Shown: piece by piece, positions 9,742 to 19,924 of the stretch
How positions within the stretch are numbered: position 1 is the first letter of the stretch
Layout: the number at the start of each line of letters is the position of its first letter
Assembly: GCA_965214965.1 (NCBI GenBank)
Contig: OZ244030.1
Span: 62,001-126,000 of the forward strand
From: CBDATW01 sp965214965
Lineage (GTDB): Bacteria > Bacillota_I > Bacilli_A > CBDATW01
Length of the DNA stretch: 64,000 nt
Direction of reading: 5' to 3'
Notes under the pieces: generated by a model
What the model saw: the letters and a program-made list of their open reading frames with translations, nothing else
Told to the model about the DNA's origin: nothing
Databases searched by the model: none
Position numbers and translations under genes: made by a program

Positions 9742-10833
9742 TTAACCTTTATATTTTTTTAAATATTTTTTTGATAATCATAATAATTTTTTAATGTGAA
9801 TTGGTTTTACTAATGTAAGAAAACCTATTCTCATATATTGTTTTTTGATAGGTGGTATTCCTGGAGCAATCTGGATACCTCTTTTTTTTAGATATTCAAG
9901 ATAATTAGTATTATCTTTTATATCTTCATGATAAAACGCCAAAGTTGAATTACCTTGGTATTTAGGATCTGCAAACATTGTAAAACCTAGCTTTTTTAAA
10001 CCTTCTTGAACTTTGATTCTGTTTTCATATTTTTCGTCCTGTAGTTTTGAAAGGGATATTTTTTTAATAGTTTTAAGAGCTTCTTCTAGTTCAAAAAATA
10101 ATGAAACAGGTGCAGTAGCTGGAACCATAGATGCTTCTTTTGCAAACTTATCATAGTTAAGAAAATCTAAATAGTAGTTTGTGTTTGTAGTTTTTTTAGC
10201 AATTGCTACAGCTTTTTTACTCATTGCACAAAATGCAAGTCCTGGATTCATCATAAAACCTTTTTGAGAAGCAAAAGCCACAGCATCAATATTTCATTTA
10301 CTAAATTCAAATTCATTCATAATTAATCCACTAATTGAATCAACACATAATAATTTTTTATGTTTTTTAGTTAATTTACCAAGTGGTTGTAGTTTATTTA
10401 AAATTCCAGATGATGTTTCACTATGAGTAACAAAAATTGCTTTTGCTTTTTTATGTTTTATCAAAGCTTTTTCTACATCTTCAATTTTATAAGTGTGGCC
10501 ACGTTTATAATTAATAGAATGAACTTTTACTTTATGTTTTTTTAAAATATTTGCTCAATAATCTCCAAAAAAACCAATACTAATAAGTATTACTTCTTGG
10601 CCTGCAGAAAAAAGACTAGAAACAATCATTTGTAATGCTCCTGTTCCTGTTGAAGGAATTATAGCTAAATAATCGTCTTTAGATTTTATTAAATCAAGAA
10701 TTTCATTTCTACAAAAACTGTAAAGCTTCTTGTGCTCTTCTCCACGGTGGTGGATAAGTTGTTTCAATGATGCTTTAGCAATGTTAGAAGGAACACTTGC
10801 CGGGCCTGGCGTAAGTAGTATTCTTTTTTTCAT
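9742..10833 (-). CDS. Class V PLP-dependent aminotransferase (serine/alanine-glyoxylate or SerC-like)
   Basis: This 363-aa protein starts LLTPGPASVPSN, the typical N-terminus of serine-glyoxylate, alanine-glyoxylate and 2-aminoethylphosphonate aminotransferases. STGTGALQ (about 61-68) is the phosphate-binding loop, VDSISG holds the PLP-contacting Asp, and SQKGF gives the Schiff-base Lys at about residue 191. ATG 10833 is chosen over the upstream Met because AGGAAAT precedes it at good spacing. The product forms a two-gene unit with the PEPCK-like protein. Such enzymes are uncommon in mollicutes, which usually import amino acids. The substrate is unknown. Confidence 0.8.
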
Positions 10834-10899
10834 TTTATTTCCTATCATGTTGTACAAACATAATAAAACATCATTGTTAATGATTTGTTCTTTGTGTAA

Positions 10900-11025
10900 A
10901 GAGACCAAAATTCATCCATTTTTTGATCCATTCCTTAGGAAGTGTAGTGAACCTCTAAGAAATTCCGTTCTACTGCCTCTCCATAGCTTCGTTGCAACTA
11001 CACTGCTCCACTATTTTATTTGCAA
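10900..11025 (-). other. Structured, GC-richer leader-like region before the aminotransferase
   Basis: The 317 bases between ftsH and the aminotransferase contain an island visibly richer in G+C than the surroundings. On the minus strand an 8-bp stem (agtgtagt 10941-10948 with actacact 10997-11004) encloses about 48 bases with a possible inner GAAC/GTTC pairing, and a further hairpin TTCCTTAGGAA lies at 10931-10941. I do not recognise the T-box, TPP, glycine, SAM, purine or preQ1 core motifs. It could be a riboswitch-like leader or a small RNA on either strand. Confidence 0.45.
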
Positions 11026-11117
11026 TAGTACTTTATTACATTTATACTTAATTATTTTATCATTTTTAACTTATAAAATGAGTTTAAATTTTTAAAAATT
11101 ATATAAAAATTTGCAAA

Positions 11118-11144
11118 ACAAAAAAAGAACATTACATGTTCTTT
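11118..11144 (-). terminator. ftsH terminator
   Basis: An 8-bp stem (aaagaaca 11124-11131 with tgttcttt 11137-11144) is followed on the minus strand by a T-rich run. It starts 7 bases after the ftsH stop. Confidence 0.85.
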
Positions 11145-11150
11145 AATGTA

Positions 11151-13097
11151 TTATAAATCTAATGTTTGTTGTTTTTCTTTATCAAATTTCTTTTCAACTT
11201 CTTTTTTAGAAGCAGGTTTTGATGTTGGAGTTCCAACTATTTCCTTGGCAGGAGCTTTGTAAAATGGATCACCATGTTTGTCAATGTTTTCAATCATCTC
11301 TGCTGTAAGAGTTTCATATTTTAGAAGTGCTTCAGCAATTTCTTTTACTTTATCTTTATGCTTACTAATAATTTTATGAGCTGCCTTTTCACCTTCTCTA
11401 ATTAATGCATTGATTTCTTGGTCAATTAGTTTACCAACTTCTCCACCAAATTTATTTTCTGAGTGTTGTGGCTGCATACCAACAAATACTGGTCCTGCAG
11501 AAGATTCAATTTGTAGTGGCCCGACTTTTTCTGACATTCCAAATTCTGTTACCATTCTTCTGGCAATAGCTGTAGCTTTTTTCAAGTCATCAGATGCACC
11601 AGTTGTAATGTGTTCTTTACCAAAATGGATTTCTTCAGAAATTCTACCACCAAGATATGAAGCAATTTTGTGTTTTAGTTGTTGTTTAGTTTGAATAAAT
11701 GATTCTTCTTTAGGAGTCATCAGCACGTATCCACCTGCTGCTCCTCTAGGAATAATTGTAACTTTTTGAACAATTTCTGCATCTGCAAGTTTAAGACCGA
11801 TAATGGCATGTCCTGCTTCGTGGTAAGCTACAAGTCTTTGTGCTTTTTCATTTCTTTTCTTAGAAAGTTTAGCAGGTCCTCCAATAACTCTATCGATAGC
11901 TTCATCGATATGTTTTGCAGAAATCTTAGATGTTTTATCTCTAACAGATAGTAATGCTGCCTCATTTAGAGTATTTTCTAAATCAGCGCCAGAGAATCCT
12001 GGAGTTCTTCTAGCAATGAAATTAAAATTAACTTCTGTAGAAATCTTTTTGTTTTTTGAATGAACTTTTAGAATTTCTTCTCTAGCAATAACATCTGGTA
12101 GGTGTACAGTAATTTTTCTATCAAATCTACCTGGTCTTAGTAGAGCTGGGTCTAGAACATCTTCACGGTTAGTTGCCGCAATAATTATTATTCCTGAGTT
12201 TTTAGCAAACCCGTCCATTTCTACTAGAAGTTGGTTAAGTGTTTGTTCACGTTCATCGTGTCCTCCACCCATACCTGATCCACGGTGTCTACCAACTGCA
12301 TCAATTTCATCAATGAAGATAATGCAAGGAGAGTTTTTCTTAGCTTCTTTAAACATACTTCTAACTCTAGATGCACCAACCCCGACAAACATCTCAACAA
12401 AGTCTGAACCTGAGATTGAGTAAAATGGAACTTTTGCTTCTCCAGCAACTGCTTTAGCAAGAAGTGTTTTACCAGTACCTGGAGGACCTACAAGAAGAAC
12501 ACCTTTTGGAACTCTGGCTCCTGCTTCTACATATTTTCCTTTTTGTTTTAAGAAGTCAACTAGTTCTGCAAGTTCTTCTTTTTCTTCTTTGGCTCCAGCA
12601 ACATCAGCAAATGTTGATTCTTCACCTTGTTGCAGTTTAGCTTTAGATTTTCCAAACTCAATACCTTTGTTAGGTCCATTTTTAGATAAGAACCTAATAA
12701 TTAATAAAGCGGGTAGTAGAAAGATAAGTGCTTGTATTAAAATTCCTGTTCAGTTTCTATCATTTGGTTCTTCGATAACCACACCTGAAGCTGCGCTATC
12801 AACTTTTTTGTTTAGTTGAGTAACTAATTTATTGTAGTTTGCTTCTGTATTTGGATAAGTAGTTGCAAAATCAACTCATTTCCCATCTTGGATGATTTTC
12901 CCTGTAACTTTAATAAGTTTATCTTTAGGAATAATTGTTATATCCTTAAATTTATTTTCTGATGTTTCTGCAATAGTTTTTTCAAATTGTGATTGGTTAT
13001 ATTTAACAACAGTAGTATTTAATCTTGTCAAATATAAACCTAAAGATAGAAACATTAAAAATGTCACTAGTGGCATTAAGCTTCTTTTTCTTTGCAT
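11151..13097 (-). CDS. ftsH: ATP-dependent zinc metalloprotease FtsH
   Basis: This 648-aa membrane AAA+ protease degrades misfolded membrane proteins and short-lived regulators. It has a first transmembrane helix at about 8-26, an extracytoplasmic segment, and a second helix at about 118-136. Walker A GPPGTGKT lies at 204-211, the second region of homology includes RPGRFDR, and zinc-binding HEAGH sits at about 426-430. The start ATG overlaps the tilS stop (TAATG), matching the conserved tilS-ftsH order in Firmicutes. A terminator follows directly. Confidence 0.97.
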
Positions 13098-14026
13098 TAT
13101 TTTTTCTCCTTAGTAATGTAGTAATAATTATGGTCTTTTTTTAATCTAAAATTATTGGCCAAATCAAGATAAGCAATTGGCTTTTTAGTTTTCTTGTTAA
13201 AACTAATAATTTCCCCAATAATTTTTTTATTAATTCTTGAAACCGGGTATCTATTTTCTTTCAAATACGAATAAATTATAATGGTTATTTGCATTTTTGG
13301 CAAATTAAATACTTCATCTGAAATCTTATTATGAAAAATTAACTCGTCATTAAGTTTTTCACAAACTTTAAATAGTGCTTTACTTTTTTTGTTTTGTGCT
13401 TCTATTTCTAATAAGATTGATTTCTTTTTTAACCATGAAATGTTAGATAAAATGTTGTTTCTAATAAAGTTTCTTTTGTAAATGTTTTTGCTATTTGTTT
13501 CATCTTCATTTCATTTAACATCATTAATTTTAGCATATTTTAAAATATCTTTTTTTGAAACATTTAACATCGGCCTTATAACTGTCATTGCTAAAACTTC
13601 TCTTATATATTGAAGTCCGTAATGTTGAACCACAATATTTCTTTCTTTTTGTAGTAGATATGTTTCTAAATGATCATCTTGGTGATGTCCAAGCATTATA
13701 ACATTAATACCAGTAGCTCTGGAAATCTCTTTGTAAAATTTAAATCTTTCTCTTCTAGCTTCATTTTGAATATTACCTGATATTGGCTTTACTATACTTT
13801 TATAATGAACTTTAATATTTTTAGGTTTACAATAATCTTCAATTAACTTATAATCTTGGTCTGAGTTTTTTCTGATGTTGTAATTAACATGTACTACTTC
13901 TATAAAATATCCAACTTTATATAAAACATCTAGTAGCACCATAGAATCAACACCACCAGAAACACCGATAATTATCTTTGTGTCTTTACTAGGTAATTGC
14001 CTTTTTATTTTTTTAATAATATCCAT
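13097..14026 (-). CDS. tilS: tRNA(Ile)-lysidine synthase TilS
   Basis: This 309-aa PP-loop ATPase modifies the wobble C of the CAU-anticodon tRNA-Ile to lysidine so that AUA is read as Ile, which is important in an AT-rich genome. The PP-loop motif GVSGGVDS is at residues 21-28, and HHQDDHLETYL follows in the catalytic domain. One UGA(Trp) separates the catalytic part from the less conserved C-terminal domain, which is shorter than in E. coli. Start and stop overlap pth and ftsH by one base each, so the genes form one transcription unit. Confidence 0.92.
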
Positions 14027-14565
14027 TAGTTAAACCTATTCATAATTTCTAATGTATCTTCTTTAATAAAAAGATCAATAATTGTACAAGCTGATTCTAA
14101 AATTTCATTTTTTGTATCTAATTCATCTTTTTTAAATTTAGAAAGAACTCATTTTGAAAGTTCATATCTTTTATCAAATCCTACACCAAGCTTTGTTCTT
14201 CAAAATTGGTCAGTTCCCAATTTTATAATAATATCCTTAACTCCGTTTTGTCCACCTGATGATCCACTAAACTTTGTTCTAATTTTTCCAAACTCTAATG
14301 AAACATCATCATAAACAATTAAAATATCTTCTAGCTTAATTTTGTAAAACTTGACCACTTCTGCTACTGCATCACCAGAAAGGTTCATAAATGTTTGTGG
14401 TTTAAGTAGTATGAAACCATTACTTTTATAAAAAAATGATTTATGTTTTTTTAAAAATTTAATATTATTTTTTTGAGCAAATAAATCTAATGATTCAAAA
14501 CCAATATTATGTCTTGTGTTATTAAATTTATCTCCTGGATTTCCTAGTCCAATAATTAGTTTCAT
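14026..14565 (-). CDS. pth: Peptidyl-tRNA hydrolase
   Basis: This 179-aa protein recycles peptidyl-tRNAs released from stalled ribosomes. It starts with the family signature GLGNPGDKFNNTRHNIGF, which contains the catalytic His of NTRHN at about residue 19, and continues with KPQTFMNLSG and the FSGSSGGQNGVKDI motif. Length is typical. It begins directly after the ispF stop (TAAATG) and ends by overlapping tilS. Confidence 0.96.
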
Positions 14566-15198
14566 TTATAATTCCTTTTTATTAATACAGTTTTGTACAA
14601 GTGCACTGCACCCTGTGCATACAAATACTTCTTTATCTATTATATCGACCTTAATTTTATCTTTTTTATTTTTGCAACTTCCAATGCCAGCTTCTTTTAC
14701 AGCTAATTTAATTTGATCAACAAAGTTTTCTTTTTCTTTAACTTGCACAATTGCTTGTGCAGCAATTGCTTTGCCTTTACCAATAGCATCTTGTAATTCA
14801 TTTGTTGTAGCTTTAACATTTACTCGCAAGCAATTAGTAATCTTAGAAATATTTTCTTGCATCATAAGTCTATGAGGTCTTATTATAATGTTTTGGCATA
14901 TTATTAGTGAGTCAATATTTACAACTTCATATCCTCTTTTATTAAGTAAATCTATTGCATAAGCAAGGAGTTCTTGAGAATCACTGTTAGGTCAATAAAT
15001 ATATTCTTTTGCAAAGTGAGTTCCTAGGTCTCCTTCATTAATTGAACCAAATATTGCTTCAATAATGGCATGAAGTAAAACGTCAGCATCACTTTCTCCA
15101 ATAAGTCCAACGTTTTCTTTAATTTCTACTCCACCTAGAATTAATCTTCTACCTGGCACTAGTTGATGTAAATCATGTGATTGCCCAATTAGATACAT
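14566..15198 (-). CDS. ispF: IspF-like 2-C-methyl-D-erythritol 2,4-cyclodiphosphate synthase with Cys-rich tail
   Basis: The first ~155 residues match IspF of the MEP isoprenoid pathway: QSHDLHQL supplies the Asp-x-His metal ligands, SDADVLLHAIIEAI the next His, and GDLGTHF the conserved loop; the C-terminal part contains NVKATTNE. ATG 15198 is chosen because AAAGAGG precedes it. The protein is 210 aa, about 50 longer than usual. The extra tail includes GSCKNKK and CTGCSALVQNC, a possible metal or redox site. No other MEP gene is in the window. Most mollicutes lack this pathway, so the enzyme may serve a reduced pathway or have another role. Confidence 0.85.
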
Positions 15199-15284
15199 AA
15201 TGCCCTCTTTTCTTATATATTTTAACATATATTAGGGCATTAAAAAATCTACCAAAGTAGAAATTTGATTTAATTATTTTTTCT

Positions 15285-15485
15285 TTAGTTTAAATAAGAC
15301 GATATCTATATCTTGCATTAAAAGATCACTTACCAGCATTTTTAACTGTTTGTTCACTTGCTAATTAAACAAAGTCATTATATTTCATTACTTCTGCTAT
15401 AATAAATACCTTTTCAAAATAGTGTGAATAACTCCTGCACACTGAAAAAACAAAATATCTCTTTCTAAATGTTAAAGCCTTTATT
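15285..15485 (-). pseudogene. Decayed copy of the ychF 3' end (distal)
   Basis: About 200 bases correspond to the C-terminal (TGS) part of intact ychF at 18139-18360, with stops, indels and a 16-17 base deletion relative to ychF (the piece after ttgcatta). The same deletion occurs in the copies at 16192 and 17092. It is not coding. It fills most of the gap between ispF and repeat protein A. Confidence 0.9.
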
Positions 15486-15492
15486 TTTTATT

Positions 15493-16098
15493 TTATTCTA
15501 TATTTTTAATGAATTTTTCTAATTCTAAACCATTTTTTAAATCTAAATATTTTTTCATTATTTCTTCTTTAAATTTTGAATGTATGTTGTCATCACTTTC
15601 TAACGATTGTATTTTTAGATTTAAATAATTTTTAGATTTAAAAAATAAATCCTGAATATACAAAGAATAAGCATAAGCAGCTCGCTCATGAGCTTGGGAG
15701 AAAGTTTCTCCTGAATTTTCTAACTTAATTTTATAAATTAAATGATACATAGTTAAATATGATAATTGCCATACATTTAAAAATTTAGAATTTCGCTCAA
15801 CAAGATGAAAACTTCCACTAGTATCAGAATCAATAGTGTAACTAGTGTAATTTTTTCCTGTTTTGGAGTTTTTATTTTTATTTTTGATGTTTATGAAGCC
15901 TAAATCTTGATGATTTGGTAATTGTTTTTCAGCTAAACTAAACACTTCTGAAATAAGTTTAGTTTCAATATGGGAATCATTTTTAAATTTAATTGCTTTT
16001 CCTTTTGTAAATTTTGGCATAAAAGAAATAGTTGCAACTAATAAGGCAATCATAGATATAAAGATAATAATATATTTTTTAATATTTGAATTTTTCAT
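15493..16098 (-). CDS. Membrane-anchored repeat-family protein, copy A
   Basis: A 201-aa protein of unknown function. Residues 9-27 form one hydrophobic helix after a short basic start, giving a signal anchor or uncleaved signal; the remaining ~170 residues should lie outside the cell. I see no lipobox Cys. The outer part has a mixed, charged, helical character with a conserved core DSDTSGSF, YLTMYHLIYKI and AYAYSLYIQDLFFKS. It is very similar to copy B, with substitutions scattered through the exposed part. Gene duplication and drift of surface proteins are common in mollicutes, so a role at the host interface is plausible but is inference. Confidence 0.75.
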   Translation of the reverse strand: MKNSNIKKYIIIFISMIALLVATISFMPKFTKGKAIKFKNDSHIETKLISEVFSLAEKQLPNHQDLGFINIKNKNKNSKTGKNYTSYTIDSDTSGSFHLVERNSKFLNVWQLSYLTMYHLIYKIKLENSGETFSQAHERAAYAYSLYIQDLFFKSKNYLNLKIQSLESDDNIHSKFKEEIMKKYLDLKNGLELEKFIKNIE

Positions 16099-16191
16099 TT
16101 GTTTTATTTTTTCTCTTTTTTATCTTACCATATATTTATATTATTAAATAAAATTTTTATCAATATAAATAAAAATATTTTTTAATGTTGG

Positions 16192-16388
16192 ATTTAAATA
16201 AGACAATATCTTTATCTTGCATTAAAAGATCGCTTACCAGCATTTTTAACTGTTTGTTCACTTGCTAATTAAACAAAGTCATTATATTTCATTACTTCTG
16301 CTATAATAAATGCCTTTTCAAAATAGTGTGAATAACTCCTGCACACTGAAAAAACAAAATATCTCTTTCTAAATGTTAAAGCCTTTAT
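16192..16388 (-). pseudogene. Decayed copy of the ychF 3' end (middle)
   Basis: Nearly identical to the piece at 15285-15485, including the shared deletion after ttgcatta and the same downstream stops. It lies between copies B and A and has no coding potential. Confidence 0.9.
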
Positions 16389-16396
16389 TTTTTATT

Positions 16397-17002
16397 TTAT
16401 TCTATATTTTTAATGAATTTTTCTAATTCTAAACCATTTTTTAAATCTAAATATTTTTTCATTATTTCTTCTTTAAATTTTGAATATATGTGGTCGTCAC
16501 TTTCTAACGATTGTATTTGATAATTTAAATAAGTTTTAGATTTAAAAAATAAATCCAGAATATACAAAGAATAAGCATAAGCAGCTCGCTGATGAGCTTG
16601 GGAGAAATTTTCTCCTGAATTTTCTAACTTAATTTTATAAATTAAATGATACATAGTTAAATTTGATAGTTGTAATACATTTTGAAATTTAGAATCTTGC
16701 TCAATAATATGAAAACTTCCACTAGTATCAGAATCAACAGTATAACTTGTGCTACTTTTTCCTGTTTTGGAGTTTTTAATTTCATTTTTAATGTTTATGA
16801 AGCCTAAATCTTGATGATTTGGTAATTGTTTTTCAACTAAATTAAACACTTCTGAAATAAGTTTAGTTTCAATATGGGAATCATTTTTAAATTTAATTGC
16901 CTTTCCTTTTGTAGATTTTGGCATAAAAGAAATAGTTGTAATTAATAAGGCAATCATAGATATAAAGATAATAATATATTTTTTAATATTTGAATTTTTC
17001 AT
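16397..17002 (-). CDS. Membrane-anchored repeat-family protein, copy B
   Basis: This 201-aa paralogue of copy A has the same N-terminal hydrophobic helix (about 9-27) and the same length. Differences cluster in the region around residues 60-125 (for example SSTSYTVDSDTSGSFHIIEQ against NYTSYTIDSDTSGSFHLVER) and in the helical stretch near 160-175. The identical tail LKNGLELEKFIKNIE supports recent duplication. Function unknown. Confidence 0.75.
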   Translation of the reverse strand: MKNSNIKKYIIIFISMIALLITTISFMPKSTKGKAIKFKNDSHIETKLISEVFNLVEKQLPNHQDLGFINIKNEIKNSKTGKSSTSYTVDSDTSGSFHIIEQDSKFQNVLQLSNLTMYHLIYKIKLENSGENFSQAHQRAAYAYSLYILDLFFKSKTYLNYQIQSLESDDHIYSKFKEEIMKKYLDLKNGLELEKFIKNIE

Positions 17003-17091
17003 TTGTTTTATTTTTTCCCTTTTTTATCTTACCATATATTTATGCTATTAAATAAAATTTTTATCAATATAAATAAAATATTTTTAATATT

Positions 17092-17290
17092 GAATTTAAA
17101 TAAGACAATATCTTTATCTTGCATTAAAAGATAACTTACCAACATTTTTAACTGTTTGTTCACTTGCTAATTAAACAAAGTCATTATATTTAATAACTTC
17201 TGCCATAATAAATACTGTTTCAAAATAGTGTGAATAACTTTTGCACACTGAAAGAGCAAAATATTCCTTTCTAAATTTTCAAGTTCTTAC
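17092..17290 (-). pseudogene. Decayed copy of the ychF 3' end (proximal)
   Basis: This has the same ychF-derived segment and the same deletion as the other two copies but is more divergent from them. Its upstream edge (ttcaagttcttac) is closer to intact ychF (ttcaggctcttac). Between 17291 and 17356 lies an extra partial repeat of the membrane-protein 3' end. Confidence 0.88.
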
Positions 17291-17356
17291 TTTTTTTATT
17301 TTATATTTTTCTTATGTACTTAATTAATTTTTCTAATTCTAAAACATTTTTTAAAT

Positions 17357-18073
17357 CTAAATATGTTTTTTTAATTTTTCTGTTAATTTTTCTGCAGAAT
17401 CTACAATAGATTTCTCAAATAAAATTGATTTTTTTATATCTTTAATGAACATTTCTAATTTTAAACCATTTTTTAAATCTAAATATTTTTTCATTATTTC
17501 TTTTTTAAATTTTGAATCTGGATTGCTGTTATTTTCTAATGATTCTATTTTATAATTTAAATAAGTTTTAGATTTAAAAAATAAATCCTGAATATACAAA
17601 GCATAAGCATAGGCAGCTACTTCATCAGTTTTGGTAAAATCGCTTCCTACATTTTCTAACTCTAGATTACTTCATCCTCATCCTATATCTATTTTATAAA
17701 TTAAATGATACATAGTTAAATATGACAATTGCCATACTTTTTCAAATTCTGAAGTTTTAGATTTATCTGCAGTAATATAAAAACTTCCACTAGTATCAGA
17801 ATCAAAAATATATTCCATGGAATAATTATCCTTTGTTTTGGAGTTTTTAATTTTGTTTTTAATTTTTACAAAGCCTAAATCTTGATAATTTGGTAATTGT
17901 TTTTCAACTAGACTAAACACTTCTGAAATAAGTTTAGTTTCAATATTGGAATCATTTTTAAATTTAATTGCCTTTTCTTTTGTAGATTTTGGTATAGAAA
18001 AAATAGTTGCAACTAATAAGGCAATCATAGATATAAAGATAATAATATATTTTTTAATATTTGAATTTTTCAT
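17357..18073 (-). CDS. Membrane-anchored repeat-family protein, copy C (long form)
   Basis: This is a 238-aa paralogue of A and B, read through UGA(Trp) codons near residue 132. The N-terminal helix is almost identical, while the middle is different (NYSMEYIFDSDTSGSFYITADK, plus an inserted segment near the Trp codons). The C-terminus is about 35 residues longer: after the shared YLDLKNGLKLEMFIK tail it continues KKSILFEKSIVDSAEKLTEKLKKHI. Directly downstream the shared tail is partly repeated out of frame, so the extension seems to come from a small internal tandem duplication. It lies 66 bases after ychF. Function unknown. Confidence 0.75.
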
Positions 18074-18138
18074 TTTTTTATTTTACTTTTATATTTATAC
18101 TATTAAATAAAATTTTTATCAATATAAATAAAATATTT

Positions 18139-19242
18139 TTAAATATTGAATCTAAATAAGACAATATCTCCATCTTGCATTAAGTAATCTTTACCTTCAG
18201 AAGATCACTTACCAGCATCTTTAACTGCTTGTTCACTTCCTAATTCAACAAAGTCACTATATTTCATGACTTCTGCTCTAATAAATCCTTTTTCAAAATC
18301 AGTATGAATAACTCCAGCACACTGAGGAGCAAAATATCCCTTTCTAAATGTTCAGGCTCTTACTTCTTTTTTGCCTGCGGTAAAAAACGTTTGTAAATCA
18401 AGAAGCGAATATGAAGTTTTAATTAATTTATCTAGTCCAGACTCACTAATTCCTAAATCTTCCATGAATAATTTTCTATCTTCATCATGTAAAATAGCAA
18501 TTTCTGATTCAATTTTAGCAGAAATAGAAATAATAGCTGAGTTGTTTTCTTTGGCAAATTCTTTTAATTTTTGGTAATGCTTATTTGATGAAGGATTAAC
18601 TAAATGCTCTTCTGCTACATTAGCTACATAAAGCATTGGTTTAATTGTAATTAAGTTTAATGGTTTAATATATTTTAGTTCATCTGTTTCTAGTAGAAGT
18701 GAATTAATTAATTTTCCTTCTTTTAAATGATTTAAAACTTTTTTAAATGTTGCCACTTCTTTTCTAAGACTGCTATCATTAGTTACAAAAGCTTTCTTTT
18801 CAATTTTATATAAAACTTTTTGAATAACATCTTCATCTTTTAATATAAGTTCTAGATTAATGATTTCTGCATCTCTTACAGGATTAATTGTTGTTTCAAC
18901 ATGAGTAATGGATGAATCATCAAAACATCTAACAACGTGGCAAATTGCATCAGTGTTTTTAATGTTTTCTAAAAATTTGTTTCCAAGACCTTCACCTTTA
19001 GATGCTCCTTTTACTAATCCAGCAATATCTGTAAAAGTAAATGTGGTTGGTAAAACTTTTTCTGGAACTACAATTGATGCAAGCTTTTCAAGCCTTGCAT
19101 CTGGTAGTTCAACAACACCTACATTTGGATCAATTGTTGCAAATGGATAGTTAGCAGCTTCTACTTGTGATTTAGTAATAGCATTGAATAATGTTGATTT
19201 CCCCACGTTGGGCAGACCAACAATTCCAGCAGTTAAAGCCAT
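18139..19242 (-). CDS. ychF: Redox-regulated ATPase YchF (Obg-like)
   Basis: This 367-aa TRAFAC P-loop NTPase associates with ribosomes and prefers ATP to GTP. The G1 motif GLPNVGKST is at residues 8-16, DIAGLVKGAS follows as G3, and the C-terminal TGS domain reads through UGA(Trp) to FRKGYFAPQCAGVIHTDFEKGF. Length is typical (about 365). It is the intact source of the three decayed fragments downstream. Confidence 0.96.
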
Positions 19243-19275
19243 AGTTTTATCCTTTTATTATTTTTATTAGTTTTA

Positions 19276-19920
19276 TTAGTTTTCAATATATAATTCATTT
19301 GTGTTTAGTCAGCCATCATTATATAAAGCGTCCATATAATATGATCTATTTTCCTCAATTGAGTTATATAAAAATGTTTTCAATAGACTTTCTATTTCTG
19401 CCGCAACTTTTCTATGCCTGCTATTGTCTGGTGAATTTGAGTGATATATAAAATATTCTAATTCAGCATTTAGTTTGATATATTCCTCTTCTGACAAATA
19501 AAATCCTTTTCCTGGTCAATTAGTTATCTTAGATGCGGTATATATTGTTTGTCCTCTAACGGAAGTCAAAATTTTATATTTAAGATTGTTGAATTCTTTT
19601 CAATCAATGACTAATTCACTACATATTGTTTCAACTTTTTCTAAATTACATTTATAGTCATAAATGTATGTCGATATTCCTGATAAACTCAAACTTTCGA
19701 TTAGTTTCTTATTTGTTCATTCTGAATAAGTGTTTTGAATTTTAAATGATTTTCTAAAAGCGGTTTCTTGTTCTTGCTTCTTTATTTCTTGTTCTAGTAT
19801 TTTAGCAGCATTTGCTGCTACTGTCTTGGCTTTTATGTAATCAATGGTAAAAATTGATAATATAAAAGTTATAATAATAAGGCATGTTGTAATAATTCAT
19901 TTGTGTAGTTTGTTTTTCAT
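19276..19920 (-). CDS. Hypothetical membrane-anchored protein
   Basis: This 214-aa protein is recovered by reading UGA as Trp. Residues 8-28 form a hydrophobic helix after a basic start (MKNKLHKW). A short coiled-coil-like stretch, KILEQEIKKQEQE, follows, and the remaining ~160 residues should be extracellular. No lipobox or known domain is visible. It lies between the DUF951 gene and ychF on the same strand, with only 4 bases after the DUF951 stop. General layout (short basic start, one helix, small outer domain) is like the repeat proteins at 15-18 kb, but I see no sequence similarity. Confidence 0.65.
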
Positions 19921-19924
19921 AATA

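Larger units (their letters stand above)
15285..18075 (-). repeat. Tandem array of three [membrane protein + decayed ychF end] units
   Basis: Three copies of a unit of about 0.9-1.0 kb run head to tail in the minus direction. Each has one small membrane-anchored protein gene followed by about 200 bases of decayed ychF 3' end. The spacing between the stops of copies A and B is exactly 904 bases, and A and B are the most alike; copy C (next to ychF) is more divergent. Shared deletions in the ychF pieces show that they decayed before the array was amplified. Confidence 0.9.

Noticed and set aside
10900..11025. Structured region as a T-box or tRNA
   Set aside because: The T-box core GGxACCGCG is absent, and no T-loop or CCA end is present. 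It remains only an unassigned RNA candidate.
15285..18075. Tandem array as a CRISPR array or insertion sequence
   Set aside because: The repeats are about 900 bases with protein genes, no short spaced repeats are seen, and there is no transposase or terminal inverted repeat.
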